Source: Leclercia pneumoniae (GTDB taxonomy: Bacteria > Pseudomonadota > Gammaproteobacteria > Enterobacterales > Enterobacteriaceae). Taken from it: a stretch of DNA of 64,000 nt. The position numbers and the translations under genes are program-made. The stretch is taken from assembly GCF_017348915.1 (NCBI RefSeq), contig NZ_CP071383.1, forward strand, positions 496,001 through 560,000. The letters run 5' to 3'. Below the pieces are notes generated by a model that had not been told where the DNA came from, ran no database searches, and saw nothing but the letters and a program-made list of their open reading frames with translations. Each line of letters begins with the position of its first letter. The first letter of the stretch is position 1. This document shows positions 25,703-34,283 of the stretch, piece after piece.

Positions 25703-28700
25703 TAGCTTTTGATACTCCCGCTATCCAGCCAGTAGTGCGTCTCGCTGAGACCGTTACCGACCATTGTGTTCAACTGGAATGCCACGTCTTTGCGGTTATA
25801 GTTGCGACGGGCATTTTCCATCTCGAGGGATTCAATACGGAATTTCTCCGGACTGACCGCCTCGACGCCGTTGCGTGGGCGACCCTGCTCGGCGGTGAGT
25901 TCGATACGCATCATGGCGTCGCCTGCCAGCTCGCTGGCGAGGTTAGGGTTGGTAATTTTCAGCGTATAGAGTGCAGACGCCGGCCAGCGCTCGTTATCAA
26001 GCTGACGGAAACCAATACGCACTTCGCCGCGCGCTTCAAAACCCTGCCCCTGCGGCAGCTGGAACTCCGGCGCATCCAGGTCGATATCCCGATAAAAGAC
26101 GTTGCTGTCCTTGATCAGGTTGTTACCGTCCAGCATGCCGAGATAACGAATGGTGGAGTACGGCACAAAGTTGGCGGTGCGGAAGAAGAAGTTGCTCAGG
26201 CGAGAGTTCTCGGCCAGCAGATACAACATCGCCCCCACGGACGCGGTGGATTTCGGATCGTCGATGCAGCCTTTCTTGTTGAAGGGATACCAGCCGCCGG
26301 TTTCATAGCCATGCAGCGGCAGAACGCGCGATGGCGGCACCGGCTGGAGCTGGCGAATCAGCGCCTGAATTCCCGGCAGGCGTGACGGTCGGCCCGTCAA
26401 CAGCAGCACGTCGCAGTTGTAGTGCCAGAGCACTTCGCACAGGGCGCGCAGGCTGTGGCAGATATTCATGCGGCCACTGCGTGGGTTGATGAATTCGTTG
26501 TGCAGGCTGGCCAGATCGATCTCCAGCGCCACGTCCAGAATGGAGAATGGCGCTTCGCTGGAGAGCTGGCCCAGGCGTACCACATCATTCACGTAATCCT
26601 GCACTTTCTGCGTTGGCGTGTTCTCTGTCAGCAGATCGCGGAAGGTGTAATTAAGCAGCTCACGGCCGTTTTCCGGCGAGTACTCTTCGTAGCGATGCAG
26701 GATTGCCAACGCCAGCGGGGCAAAGATCTGCAGCGTCAGTTGCTGGCGCAGGACCTGCTTGCCGGCCTCGATGGATTCGCTGCCAAAGAGTTGCGACATC
26801 ATCGACTCTGCCGACAGATCGCTATGGCCTACCTTCATCATCGCGGCTTTTACCGCAGGCTGCAGGTACAGGCGAATGACATCCAGCAGGATATCGTCCC
26901 CCGCGACCTTGAAGCCTTCGCGGAAAAGCTGCTTCGGCGTGATACGCACGTTGATCCCTTCGCCGTCATCCAGCATATAACGGGAAATCACCAGGTCGGT
27001 GGTGCCGCCGCCAATGTCGATGGAGGCCACCTTCAGGCTACGGGCTTCGTTGGCGGCCTGTTGGTTATCCGGGCGACGGGTCGCGGCAAAGAACTCGTCG
27101 GTTCGGCCGCCGAAGTAGGTCTGGGTTTCGTTGTAGAGGTAAACCAGCTGTCCGCAGGTGGCTTCGTCCCATTTCACATGCACGCCTGGGCGCGGATGTT
27201 TTAGCTGCGCGGTCTCTTCACTTTCGTCATCCATCTCTTCCCAGCCCAGCGCTTTCCACACCAGGCGGATGGCGTCCAGCATGCACTGTTCGAAGATGGC
27301 GCGCTCAGGTTTTGGCATCGCCGGTGGCACGGTCATGATGACATTTCGCAAGCGACGTGGGGTGCTGGCGTGGTTCATCTTCAGACGCTGCGCCGGGCTG
27401 TTTATCTGCATTAGCGCCTGGCTCAGCACTTCGGAGAGCATCATGGTCATGAGCGAGCTGCGGCTGTAAACCGGGGAGAAGACCGGCATCCGTTCATCTT
27501 CTGGCAGGCGAATCAACAGCTTGCCCTGATCATTGAGCATGTACAGCAACGGCGCTGCGGTTGCGAGCGGCTCACGATCGGATTTCACAAAGGCCTGGCT
27601 AAAGCGCCAGCCGGGAGAATAGGGCTGATCGTCCCAAAGATAGCGTTTTGGACTGGAGATCCCGGTTGAGCCCTCTGTCCCCAGGCGCTGCGCCGCCATG
27701 CGGAAGGCTTCGTCCCCGACGCGGCCAATGGTCGGCCATGTGAAGGCGTCGCTGCGCCCGCTTTTTAGCGAGAAGTCCTGCTTACCGAACTCGGCCTGGG
27801 CGAACTCCAGACGGCTGTCGAAGGGTTCGTTATAGACATTTTGCGGATGGCTCAGGTCACGAAGTTGCAGCTGATAGAGCTGAGATAGCCCTTTATTGTC
27901 ATCCCGATGTTCTTCTATCAGGATGCCACAGCTGCGGGAGTTGCCGATGTCCAGCACCAAATCCACCGGAATGGCCGAGTCGCGGATCTTCACGTCGTTG
28001 ACCTGCACTTCCGGGATAGCGACAGTGGCACTCAGGATATTCAGCAGATTGAGATAGTGCGCCTGATGCTCTTTCTGCAGCAGTTTTTCATCAATGTCTT
28101 CCGCGTGCTGGCGCAGCACATCGCGCGCCTGGGTACTGAACACCTCACGCAGCCACTCATCTATCCAGGGGAGCGTCAGGAAATCGCCCATCTCATGGGG
28201 ATGCAGTGCCAGGGCAAAACCGGCCCCGGTGCGCACATCATCTTCGCTCGGTGCCAGGTACTGGGTGTTCTCACGATCCGGGAAAATTTTAGTATCGAAG
28301 ATCAGGATGGCGCGCCAGGTGTTGCCCTTCTCGTCGGGCTCTGCCAGCTCGTGGAACTGGACCCGCGCCCAGTTGGTTGGTCCGTGTGCAAAGGCACGTG
28401 GCGGATTGAAGCGGAAGAAGGGCAGCGGTAGCCATAACCCCTGGTAGAGCCGCAGCGACTCTTCTGTCGTCAGGGAGTAATCCGATTCGGCAAAACGCGG
28501 CGCGGCGTTATCTGCCGCCGGGATTTGAAGCTTATCTTCACGTTCGTTATAGACCAGGCGCAAAATGGCGCCATCGCCATTCTGGCGCAGAAATTCACCG
28601 TACTCTTTACGGGCAGGCAGTGTAAAAGCGAAGTCCAGGAACTGGATGCCGCTGTCACGAATAAGTTTGACCTGTTTTTTAAAATCAGTAAGTTCAGCGA

Positions 28701-28704
28701 GCAT
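25702..28704 (-). CDS. srfB: SrfB, actin/Hsp70-like ATPase (virulence factor family)
   Basis: 1000 aa, matching SrfB length. After an N-terminal region of about 245 residues, the actin/Hsp70 fold appears: phosphate-1 loop LDIGNSRSCG (Asp252), phosphate-2 loop SIDIGGGTTDL (about 563) and adenosine motif LLLTGRPSRLPGI (about 770). All are well preserved, so ATP binding is likely. It begins directly after the srfA stop (TAA-ATG) and overlaps srfC by one base. It is probably a cytosolic chaperone-like ATPase that acts with the SrfC GTPase and the membrane-bound SrfA. Confidence 0.87.
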   Translation of the reverse strand: MLAELTDFKKQVKLIRDSGIQFLDFAFTLPARKEYGEFLRQNGDGAILRLVYNEREDKLQIPAADNAAPRFAESDYSLTTEESLRLYQGLWLPLPFFRFNPPRAFAHGPTNWARVQFHELAEPDEKGNTWRAILIFDTKIFPDRENTQYLAPSEDDVRTGAGFALALHPHEMGDFLTLPWIDEWLREVFSTQARDVLRQHAEDIDEKLLQKEHQAHYLNLLNILSATVAIPEVQVNDVKIRDSAIPVDLVLDIGNSRSCGILIEEHRDDNKGLSQLYQLQLRDLSHPQNVYNEPFDSRLEFAQAEFGKQDFSLKSGRSDAFTWPTIGRVGDEAFRMAAQRLGTEGSTGISSPKRYLWDDQPYSPGWRFSQAFVKSDREPLATAAPLLYMLNDQGKLLIRLPEDERMPVFSPVYSRSSLMTMMLSEVLSQALMQINSPAQRLKMNHASTPRRLRNVIMTVPPAMPKPERAIFEQCMLDAIRLVWKALGWEEMDDESEETAQLKHPRPGVHVKWDEATCGQLVYLYNETQTYFGGRTDEFFAATRRPDNQQAANEARSLKVASIDIGGGTTDLVISRYMLDDGEGINVRITPKQLFREGFKVAGDDILLDVIRLYLQPAVKAAMMKVGHSDLSAESMMSQLFGSESIEAGKQVLRQQLTLQIFAPLALAILHRYEEYSPENGRELLNYTFRDLLTENTPTQKVQDYVNDVVRLGQLSSEAPFSILDVALEIDLASLHNEFINPRSGRMNICHSLRALCEVLWHYNCDVLLLTGRPSRLPGIQALIRQLQPVPPSRVLPLHGYETGGWYPFNKKGCIDDPKSTASVGAMLYLLAENSRLSNFFFRTANFVPYSTIRYLGMLDGNNLIKDSNVFYRDIDLDAPEFQLPQGQGFEARGEVRIGFRQLDNERWPASALYTLKITNPNLASELAGDAMMRIELTAEQGRPRNGVEAVSPEKFRIESLEMENARRNYNRKDVAFQLNTMVGNGLSETHYWLDSGSIKS

Positions 28705-30120
28705 TTACTTACTTGCCTCCTGCTTCATCGAAATAGGGAAAAGGGTGTTGGCGTCGTAACGGCCCTTACAATCCGCAATGTTCTGCGCACCAGGCGCACA
28801 CTGGACTTCGGGCATTTGATATACCGATCCATCGGAGCACTGCGCTTCACCCTGGTTGTTGATGGCCAGATTGCCGGACTGGATGGCCGCGTTGACTGCA
28901 CCGCGACAGGTCACCCCATCGCCGCGCACCATCTGTACTTCGCCCTGACCATCTTTGATCTGGTAATTCAGGCTCAGCGGCTTACCGGTGCGCTGGTCCT
29001 GAATGCCAGCACCGGCGTGCCAGCGGCCGTTTAAGAAGTCGGTACTCCCCTGTGCCAGTGCCCCGGTTGGAATGGTCAGCGGCGCATTGACACCCGGCTG
29101 GCCATCTCCTGAGGGAACCTCCGGCGGGGTAACGCCCGCAGCGGCGTCCGGGGTAGGTGGCGTGGGTGGCTCACCTGCGTTATCAGGTGCGGCGGGATTT
29201 ACGGGCGGCGCGTTTTCTGTGGGGGCGCCATCGGGCAGAGCCGGTGCCGTCGGTGTTTCACCGTTAACCGACGCCTCGCCGTGAGTTGGCGTCTTCATCG
29301 CCGGGAGTGAAGCATCTGGCAGACCCGTGCCATTGCCGTTCAGGCTCAGGCCGCTCCCCTGCGAGCTGGTGGTTCCGTGTAGGCCGGTCTTGACGGTTGG
29401 CGTGTTCAGATGGGCATCCGGCAGGCCAGGCAGCGTGGCGGAAAAGCCAGGGATATGCACGCCCGGAACACAGCTACGTAGCAGCAACAGGATCAGCAAC
29501 GCCAGAAGCAGTAAAGGAAGCAACCAGCGTAGCCACGCAGGTAACGTCCACCACCACCCCCGACGCGTTACGCGACGCTCGGTAACCGGCTCCGTTACCA
29601 GAGGCGCCGACGCCGCAACCGGGGCGGTAGCGGTAGGGGGTAATGGAACCGGTGGGCGCAGGCAGTCGAGCGGGTCGATACGTGACTGATGACGGGCATT
29701 AACGAAACCCCAAAAGCTGATGACAGGTTTGCCGCCCACCAGCCAGACCTGATTCTGGTCGGGAAACTGCATTGCTTTTTCAAGCAGTTGGCCGAACAGG
29801 CGTTGTTCCGGATTGGCATGCTGGCTGTATTCAGCGCTGAGCTGGCGTAAGACAGCGTGGCTCTGCTCCAGTTGGCCGAGGGCAGCCTGACGCTCGCTCT
29901 CGGTGGCGGCAGACCAGGGGATCACATCTCCGGCGGCAGGGGCGTACCAGTCGATACGATCGCCGTGCTCGTTAACCTGCGGAATTGCCAGCGTATCGGC
30001 AACGGCGCTCTGTTTTCTCAGGCGCAGCGTCTCGCGCAGTTGCAGCGCAGAAATATGTACTGCCTGACCGTTCTCACCCATTGACTGGTATTTATCGAGC
30101 CTGTCACTGCACAGGAACAT
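28705..30120 (-). CDS. srfA: SrfA-type membrane protein
   Basis: 471 aa from ATG 30120 (a GTG three codons upstream is possible). The N-terminal cytosolic domain (about 20-140) ends with VWLVGGKPVISFWG. One Leu-rich membrane helix (about 197-215) ends in LLRSCVP. A long Pro/Thr/Gly-rich linker and a C-terminal Cys-containing domain (about 355-471, RGDGVTCRGAV ... EAQCSDGSVY ... PEVQCAPG) follow. The N-terminal domain and helix resemble those of the vWA protein encoded upstream, so the two arose by duplication. It is the membrane part of the srfABC set; the periplasmic cysteines may form disulphides. Confidence 0.8.
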   Translation of the reverse strand: MFLCSDRLDKYQSMGENGQAVHISALQLRETLRLRKQSAVADTLAIPQVNEHGDRIDWYAPAAGDVIPWSAATESERQAALGQLEQSHAVLRQLSAEYSQHANPEQRLFGQLLEKAMQFPDQNQVWLVGGKPVISFWGFVNARHQSRIDPLDCLRPPVPLPPTATAPVAASAPLVTEPVTERRVTRRGWWWTLPAWLRWLLPLLLLALLILLLLRSCVPGVHIPGFSATLPGLPDAHLNTPTVKTGLHGTTSSQGSGLSLNGNGTGLPDASLPAMKTPTHGEASVNGETPTAPALPDGAPTENAPPVNPAAPDNAGEPPTPPTPDAAAGVTPPEVPSGDGQPGVNAPLTIPTGALAQGSTDFLNGRWHAGAGIQDQRTGKPLSLNYQIKDGQGEVQMVRGDGVTCRGAVNAAIQSGNLAINNQGEAQCSDGSVYQMPEVQCAPGAQNIADCKGRYDANTLFPISMKQEASK

Positions 30121-30384
30121 CTCTTTCACGTTGGCATACCCTTGCTGGTAATTATTCGGGTTAACTCTGCTTTTATTGGTACGTACGGCATTCTCGGCGA
30201 TAACAAATCGTCAGCGACCGTAATCACATTTGAAGGTATAAATTGAGCAGAAAAATTATCGGCAGGTGACAGAAAACCTTTAGCCATAAATTAAATTTTT
30301 GGCGGCGGTTACGGTCAAATGCGCGAAAAACATTTTTGGTTTCTCGCCGAAACGCTGCTGGCATTCATTAATGTTTTTGATGAA
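30121..30384 (-). promoter_or_regulatory. Intergenic region between the vWA gene and srfA
   Basis: 264 bp, AT-rich in its right half compared with the flanking genes. No gene is seen. It is the largest gap in the cluster and could contain a separate promoter for srfA and the genes after it. I could not assign -10 and -35 elements with confidence. Confidence 0.35.
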
Positions 30385-31602
30385 TTAATCGCAGCCCTCC
30401 GGGATATATTCTTTTATTGCCTGGCTCATCATTTCATTAAATTCGTGGGTATTATTGACGGCATAAACAGCACCGCCGGTATTGCTGGCAATACAGTTTC
30501 CGGCACCGGTATTCATAATATCGACCACGTTTACCTGCAAACGGGGCTTCTTCAGCTTGAGCTGACGCGCGACCTCACAGGGATCGCCGCCGCAGGTCTC
30601 TTCCCCATCGGTAATCAGCACAATAATGGCATCGCGATCTACGCCATCAACCAACTTGCCGGCCTTTTCCAGCGCTTCGGCCAGTGCGGTTTTGCCCACC
30701 GGCTGAATCTTATCAATAGCTTGTTTCAATACATTACGCTGGGCAAAAGGTAAGGCCGGAGAAACAAATACTTGCTGGCAGGTTGCTGCCGAGACCAGGC
30801 TAATATCCATATCTTTGGGCACTTCATCGATCACCTGTTTTGCCGAGCGGTGTGCAAGGCTAATACGGCGTGGCTCACGCTCAATATTCTTCACCGGCTT
30901 ATCCTGCATCAGGCGGCGTAGTTCATCCGGTGTGGCATCCATACTGATAGCCATTGAGCCTGAAGCATCAAAAATTAGCACCATTTCAGGGGCTTGCTGC
31001 TTGGCCCTCTCTGCCGGGCAGATCTGTTTTACCGGCAGCGGAGCGGGTGCAGCAGGAGCGGGCGGTTTAGCCGCAGGCACGCAACCGCGCAGTAAAAATA
31101 ACGCCAACAGCGCTAACAGCAATAACACTAACAGCAGTAACCACAGCCCGCGGCGACCCTTATTGACCACCGGAGCCGCTGGCATAACGGGAGCGGTGGG
31201 ACTTTCGCTCCAGGCCGTAATCACCGGCTGACCATCAATCACCCAGACGCCGCGTTCATCGGGCTGACGAGCGGCAAGAGAGAGGACCTGCATAACCTCG
31301 GCAGGCGCCGCGTTAGCCGCCGCAAGCCGGTGATAAAGCTGCTCTATCACCACCAGCTTTTGCTGCAGCAATGCCTGCGCTTTCTCTTTTTCTGCTACGG
31401 GAAGGGCGGTGAGTGATACAGGTTGACCATTAATATCGCTGTACCATTCAATTGCCCCATCTGAGGCCTGATGCGGACGTGCAAAAAGATTTTTGTAGCC
31501 AGACGGGAGATGCTGTTCGACCAGAGAAATTAACGCGGGGTAGAGGTTGATATAATTTTGCCCAGAGGCGCTATGCTTAACCGTCCTTGTAATTCTGATC
31601 AT
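30385..31602 (-). CDS. Membrane-anchored von Willebrand A protein with SrfA-like N-terminus
   Basis: 405 aa. The cytosolic N-terminal domain (1-135) ends with VWVIDGQPVITAW, matching VWLVGGKPVISFW of SrfA. One membrane helix (about 152-171) ends in LLRGCVP, again like SrfA. A Pro-rich linker and a periplasmic vWA domain (about 205-400) follow, with a perfect MIDAS DASGS (212-216) and later Asp in VLITDGEE; six cysteines may form disulphides. It is the first gene of the cluster, preceded by an AT-rich region that should hold the main promoter. It probably presents a metal-dependent adhesion surface in the periplasm. Confidence 0.85.
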   Translation of the reverse strand: MIRITRTVKHSASGQNYINLYPALISLVEQHLPSGYKNLFARPHQASDGAIEWYSDINGQPVSLTALPVAEKEKAQALLQQKLVVIEQLYHRLAAANAAPAEVMQVLSLAARQPDERGVWVIDGQPVITAWSESPTAPVMPAAPVVNKGRRGLWLLLLVLLLLALLALFLLRGCVPAAKPPAPAAPAPLPVKQICPAERAKQQAPEMVLIFDASGSMAISMDATPDELRRLMQDKPVKNIEREPRRISLAHRSAKQVIDEVPKDMDISLVSAATCQQVFVSPALPFAQRNVLKQAIDKIQPVGKTALAEALEKAGKLVDGVDRDAIIVLITDGEETCGGDPCEVARQLKLKKPRLQVNVVDIMNTGAGNCIASNTGGAVYAVNNTHEFNEMMSQAIKEYIPEGCD

Positions 31603-31853
31603 GGAAATCGCTGCGCCATCTGCACTAAATCACAGATTAAAATTATACAGATGAAAAGATAATTCTTAATTCTAATTATGATTGCTGCGATAAATAACTA
31701 CTAATATTTATAGGCATTGGGAATCATTTTATTAGAAATAAAATTTACATGCGTTTTGCAACCCCTAAATTATAAGGGGGGGGCGACCTTTAATTTGGCT
31801 TTAGGTCTAAACCAGGAGGTCTGTCGCCCATCATGCGTTCTCCTTTAAGCGTG
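31603..31853. promoter_or_regulatory. AT-rich control region upstream of the srf/tag-like operon
   Basis: 251 bp with no gene, strongly AT-rich from about 31610 to 31775 and quite unlike its surroundings. It precedes the first gene of the 13-gene operon on the minus strand and follows the SH3-like gene, so it should hold the operon promoter and the SH3 gene's terminator. Such tracts are typical H-NS targets. A GGGGGGG run lies near 31780. Confidence 0.4.
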
Positions 31854-32150
31854 CTAGCGCACCTCAAACGCCACCGCCATCCACTTCACTTTCGTGCTTT
31901 CCGGGAAATCCGGACAGGAATCGAGCCGCGTACAGGCGCCCGTCCAGACAAAGATATTCTCGTCGATACGGTACCAGTGGGGGTTCCCTTCAACTGCATC
32001 GCCCACGACCGCGGCGCACACATCGATACGGCTGCCAGCGGGGAGGTCCTGGGCCACCGGCGCAAAGACGGAGGGGGTGCCCAGGCGGGCATACACTGGC
32101 ATGGTGGTTTTCACACTACCTGTTACGGCGACTTCAGTGACATCACTCAT
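31854..32150 (-). CDS. Small SH3-like domain protein
   Basis: 98 aa from ATG 32150, chosen because GAGG lies 6 bp before it; the open frame extends upstream without initiation signals. The pattern is a bacterial SH3-like barrel: MPVYARLGTPS, a PAGSRIDVCAAVVGD turn, NPHWYRIDENIFVWTGAC and a final strand. Three cysteines are present and no signal peptide is seen. The function is unknown. It lies upstream of the srf/tag-like operon on the same strand, separated by 251 bp, and may be independently transcribed. Confidence 0.65.
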   Translation of the reverse strand: MSDVTEVAVTGSVKTTMPVYARLGTPSVFAPVAQDLPAGSRIDVCAAVVGDAVEGNPHWYRIDENIFVWTGACTRLDSCPDFPESTKVKWMAVAFEVR

Positions 32151-32351
32151 CTCAGACCTCCTGACAACGTAAGCATCTTTAAACGATATAATCCGTGGTA
32201 AACGGGGGCGATAACCATAAAGCGTGAAGCTGTCAGGATGTGTCATGTAAAAGGCTGACACAGAGTTTCGTGCGTCATTGACCCACGACAAGGCAGCCAG
32301 CCGCCACCTCTTCCTATAATCAGGCCCGTTTGTCTATCACTGGTGCGACGC

Positions 32352-33473
32352 ATGGCTTACCAACTCAACCTGAACTGGCCGGAATTTTTAGAAAAATACT
32401 GGCAGAAACAACCCGTCGTTCTGAAGAACGCTTTCCCCCTCTTTATCGACCCGATTACCCCGGATGAACTGGCCGGGCTGGCCATGGAGCCGGAGGTAGA
32501 CAGCCGTCTGGTGAGCCATAAAGAGGGAAAATGGTCTGCCAGTAATGGCCCCTTTGAACACTTTGATGGCTTAGGCGAAACCGGCTGGTCGCTGCTGGCG
32601 CAGGCGGTTAACCACTGGCATCTGCCTGCCGCCGAGCTGGTGCAACCGTTTCGCGTATTGCCGGACTGGCGTCTGGACGACCTGATGATCTCCTTCTCGG
32701 TGCCGGGCGGCGGCGTGGGTCCCCATATCGATCAGTACGACGTGTTTATCATCCAGGGGATGGGCAGCCGCCGCTGGCGCGTGGGCGACAAATTGCCGAT
32801 GCGCCAGTTCTGTCCGCATCCGGCGCTGCTGCATGTCGATCCTTTCGAGCCGATCATTGATGAAGATCTGGCCCCGGGCGATATCCTCTATATTCCGCCG
32901 GGCTTCCCGCACGACGGTTTTACCCATGAAACGGCGCTGAACTACTCGGTAGGCTTCCGGGGGCCGAATGGTCGGGATCTGATCAGCAGCTTTGCCGATT
33001 ACGCCCTGGAGAACGATCTGGGCGGGGAGCACTACAGCGATCCGGATCTGACCTGCCGCGAGCACCCGGGCCGGGTTGAAGCCTATGAACTGGAACGCCT
33101 GCGCCAGATGATGATAGAGATGATTAGCCGGCCGGATGATTTTACCCAGTGGTTTGGCAGCTTTATCTCCACGCCACGCCATGAGCTGGACATTGCCGCC
33201 GTAGAGCCGCCTTACACCCCGGAAGAGGTGCTGGATGCGCTGCAGGGGGGCGAGACCCTCACCCGTCTCAGCGGGCTGCGCGTACTGAATATCGCCGACC
33301 GTTTCTTTATTAACAGTGAACAGCTGGACACCGTCGATGCTAAAGCCGCTAATGTCCTGTGCCGCTATACCGGGTTCGGCAAAAAAGAGCTGGGAGAGGC
33401 ACTGCATAACCCGGCCTTTATCGCCGAGCTGACCGGGTTGATTAACCAGGGTTACTGGTACTTCGACGAGTAA
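32352..33473 (+). CDS. roxA: RoxA/YcfD-family ribosomal oxygenase (JmjC/cupin)
   Basis: 373 aa, the length of E. coli YcfD, the 2-oxoglutarate/Fe(II) oxygenase that hydroxylates an Arg of ribosomal protein L16. The iron ligands are conserved at the E. coli positions: His125 and Asp127 (GPHIDQYD) and His187 (GFPHDGF). The N-terminal 200 residues are close to my memory of YcfD, while the C-terminal winged-helix part is more divergent. Here it is not beside phoPQ as in E. coli, so it may be a second paralogue rather than the orthologue. ATG 32352 matches the family start; another ATG lies 9 bp upstream. Confidence 0.82.
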   Translation: MAYQLNLNWPEFLEKYWQKQPVVLKNAFPLFIDPITPDELAGLAMEPEVDSRLVSHKEGKWSASNGPFEHFDGLGETGWSLLAQAVNHWHLPAAELVQPFRVLPDWRLDDLMISFSVPGGGVGPHIDQYDVFIIQGMGSRRWRVGDKLPMRQFCPHPALLHVDPFEPIIDEDLAPGDILYIPPGFPHDGFTHETALNYSVGFRGPNGRDLISSFADYALENDLGGEHYSDPDLTCREHPGRVEAYELERLRQMMIEMISRPDDFTQWFGSFISTPRHELDIAAVEPPYTPEEVLDALQGGETLTRLSGLRVLNIADRFFINSEQLDTVDAKAANVLCRYTGFGKKELGEALHNPAFIAELTGLINQGYWYFDE

Positions 33474-33494
33474 CCCCACCGGGCGTTTGACACC

Positions 33495-33515
33495 GGCGGC
33501 GCAAATAGCGCCGCC
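33495..33515 (+). terminator. Hairpin after the RoxA-type gene
   Basis: GGCGGCGC (33495-33502) and GCGCCGCC (33508-33515) form a perfect 8-bp GC stem with a 5-base loop. It sits between convergent genes but lacks a T-run on either strand. Confidence 0.5.
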
Positions 33516-33522
33516 GCTCAGG

Positions 33523-33708
33523 TTACACAAGGATATGACACGCCTTCCAGTAACTCAGGAGACGATCGTCATCGTTCTCCTGCTCCGCTTTTCTCCGCAT
33601 GGCTCGCGCCAAGTTAGCCCGGGAGATCTCCTGGTTTTTTTGTACGACATCGATTACCGCTTCGCCAAGCGCCAGGGATATTTCGGTACGATTTCGCTCA
33701 ATTACCAT
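33523..33708 (-). CDS. Small AriR/YmgB-type regulator-like protein
   Basis: 61 aa from ATG 33708 (GGAG 6 bp upstream); an ATG 12 bp earlier lacks a ribosome site. It is a short two-helix protein of the size and pattern of the E. coli AriR/YmgB/YcgZ connector family (ISLALGEAVIDVV ... ISRANLARAMRRKAE), which link two-component systems to biofilm and acid stress. Similarity is limited, so the assignment is tentative. It is convergent with the RoxA-type gene. Confidence 0.6.
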   Translation of the reverse strand: MVIERNRTEISLALGEAVIDVVQKNQEISRANLARAMRRKAEQENDDDRLLSYWKACHILV

Positions 33709-33901
33709 ATATGTCTCCATGTCGTGTGCGAGTAATTAATTATGCGACATAATCACCTACCTAAAATATTTATCAGGGAATTCTTATCTTGCTGAGGCGG
33801 AATATTGTTTCGAGATGCTAATGGCGCTGTTAATACCGTTTTTATGGTCTACAGTTATTAGCGTGACACAACCCGCATAAACATGATGAGGAGAATTCAG
33901 A

Positions 33902-34135
33902 ATGGTAAATAAGAGCGAAATCAAGGATCATGCACAGGTTGTCGCCAGCTGTGGTACCCACGTAGGCGTAGTGGACCATCTCGACGGCGAGCGTATTAAA
34001 CTGGCAAAAAGCGACCCGGAATCCGGTGGCAAACACCATTACATTCCGCTGGAGTGGGTAGCAAAAGTGGATGATAATAAAGTCGTCCTGACCCAGGATC
34101 ATAAAGCGGTCTTTGCCGGCTGGCAAGAAGCTTAA
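33902..34135 (+). CDS. DUF2171 domain protein
   Basis: 77 aa. The product has a PRC-barrel-like beta fold with the family features HVGVVDHLDGERIKL and HHYIPLEWVAKVDDNKVVL. It is soluble and without a signal peptide. Members are small proteins of unknown role, often induced by stress. GAGGAGAATTCAGA gives a strong ribosome site before ATG 33902. It is a single gene with its own terminator at 34166. Confidence 0.85.
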   Translation: MVNKSEIKDHAQVVASCGTHVGVVDHLDGERIKLAKSDPESGGKHHYIPLEWVAKVDDNKVVLTQDHKAVFAGWQEA

Positions 34136-34165
34136 TTAATACCTCGCACTCCAGTGTGATATTTT

Positions 34166-34200
34166 AGCCCCGGTTTAATCCCGGGGCTTAATATATTTTA
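34166..34200 (+). terminator. Rho-independent terminator of the DUF2171 gene
   Basis: AGCCCCGG (34166-34173) and CCGGGGCT (34181-34188) form an 8-bp stem with a 7-base loop, followed by an AT-rich TAATATATTTTAT tail, 31 bp after the stop codon. Confidence 0.75.
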
Positions 34201-34283
34201 TAAGCTGTTAAAAACGGCCTGCATTGCCGTTACGTTGAAGGAGTGATACTGTTTTACTTTATTATCTTCCTTCAGGCGCAGGT

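Noticed and set aside
14496-31602. The cluster as an ordinary type VI secretion locus
   Set aside because: No TssB/C, TssJ-M, ClpV, VgrG, PpkA kinase or PppA is present, and the only Hcp is 23 kb away in a different island.
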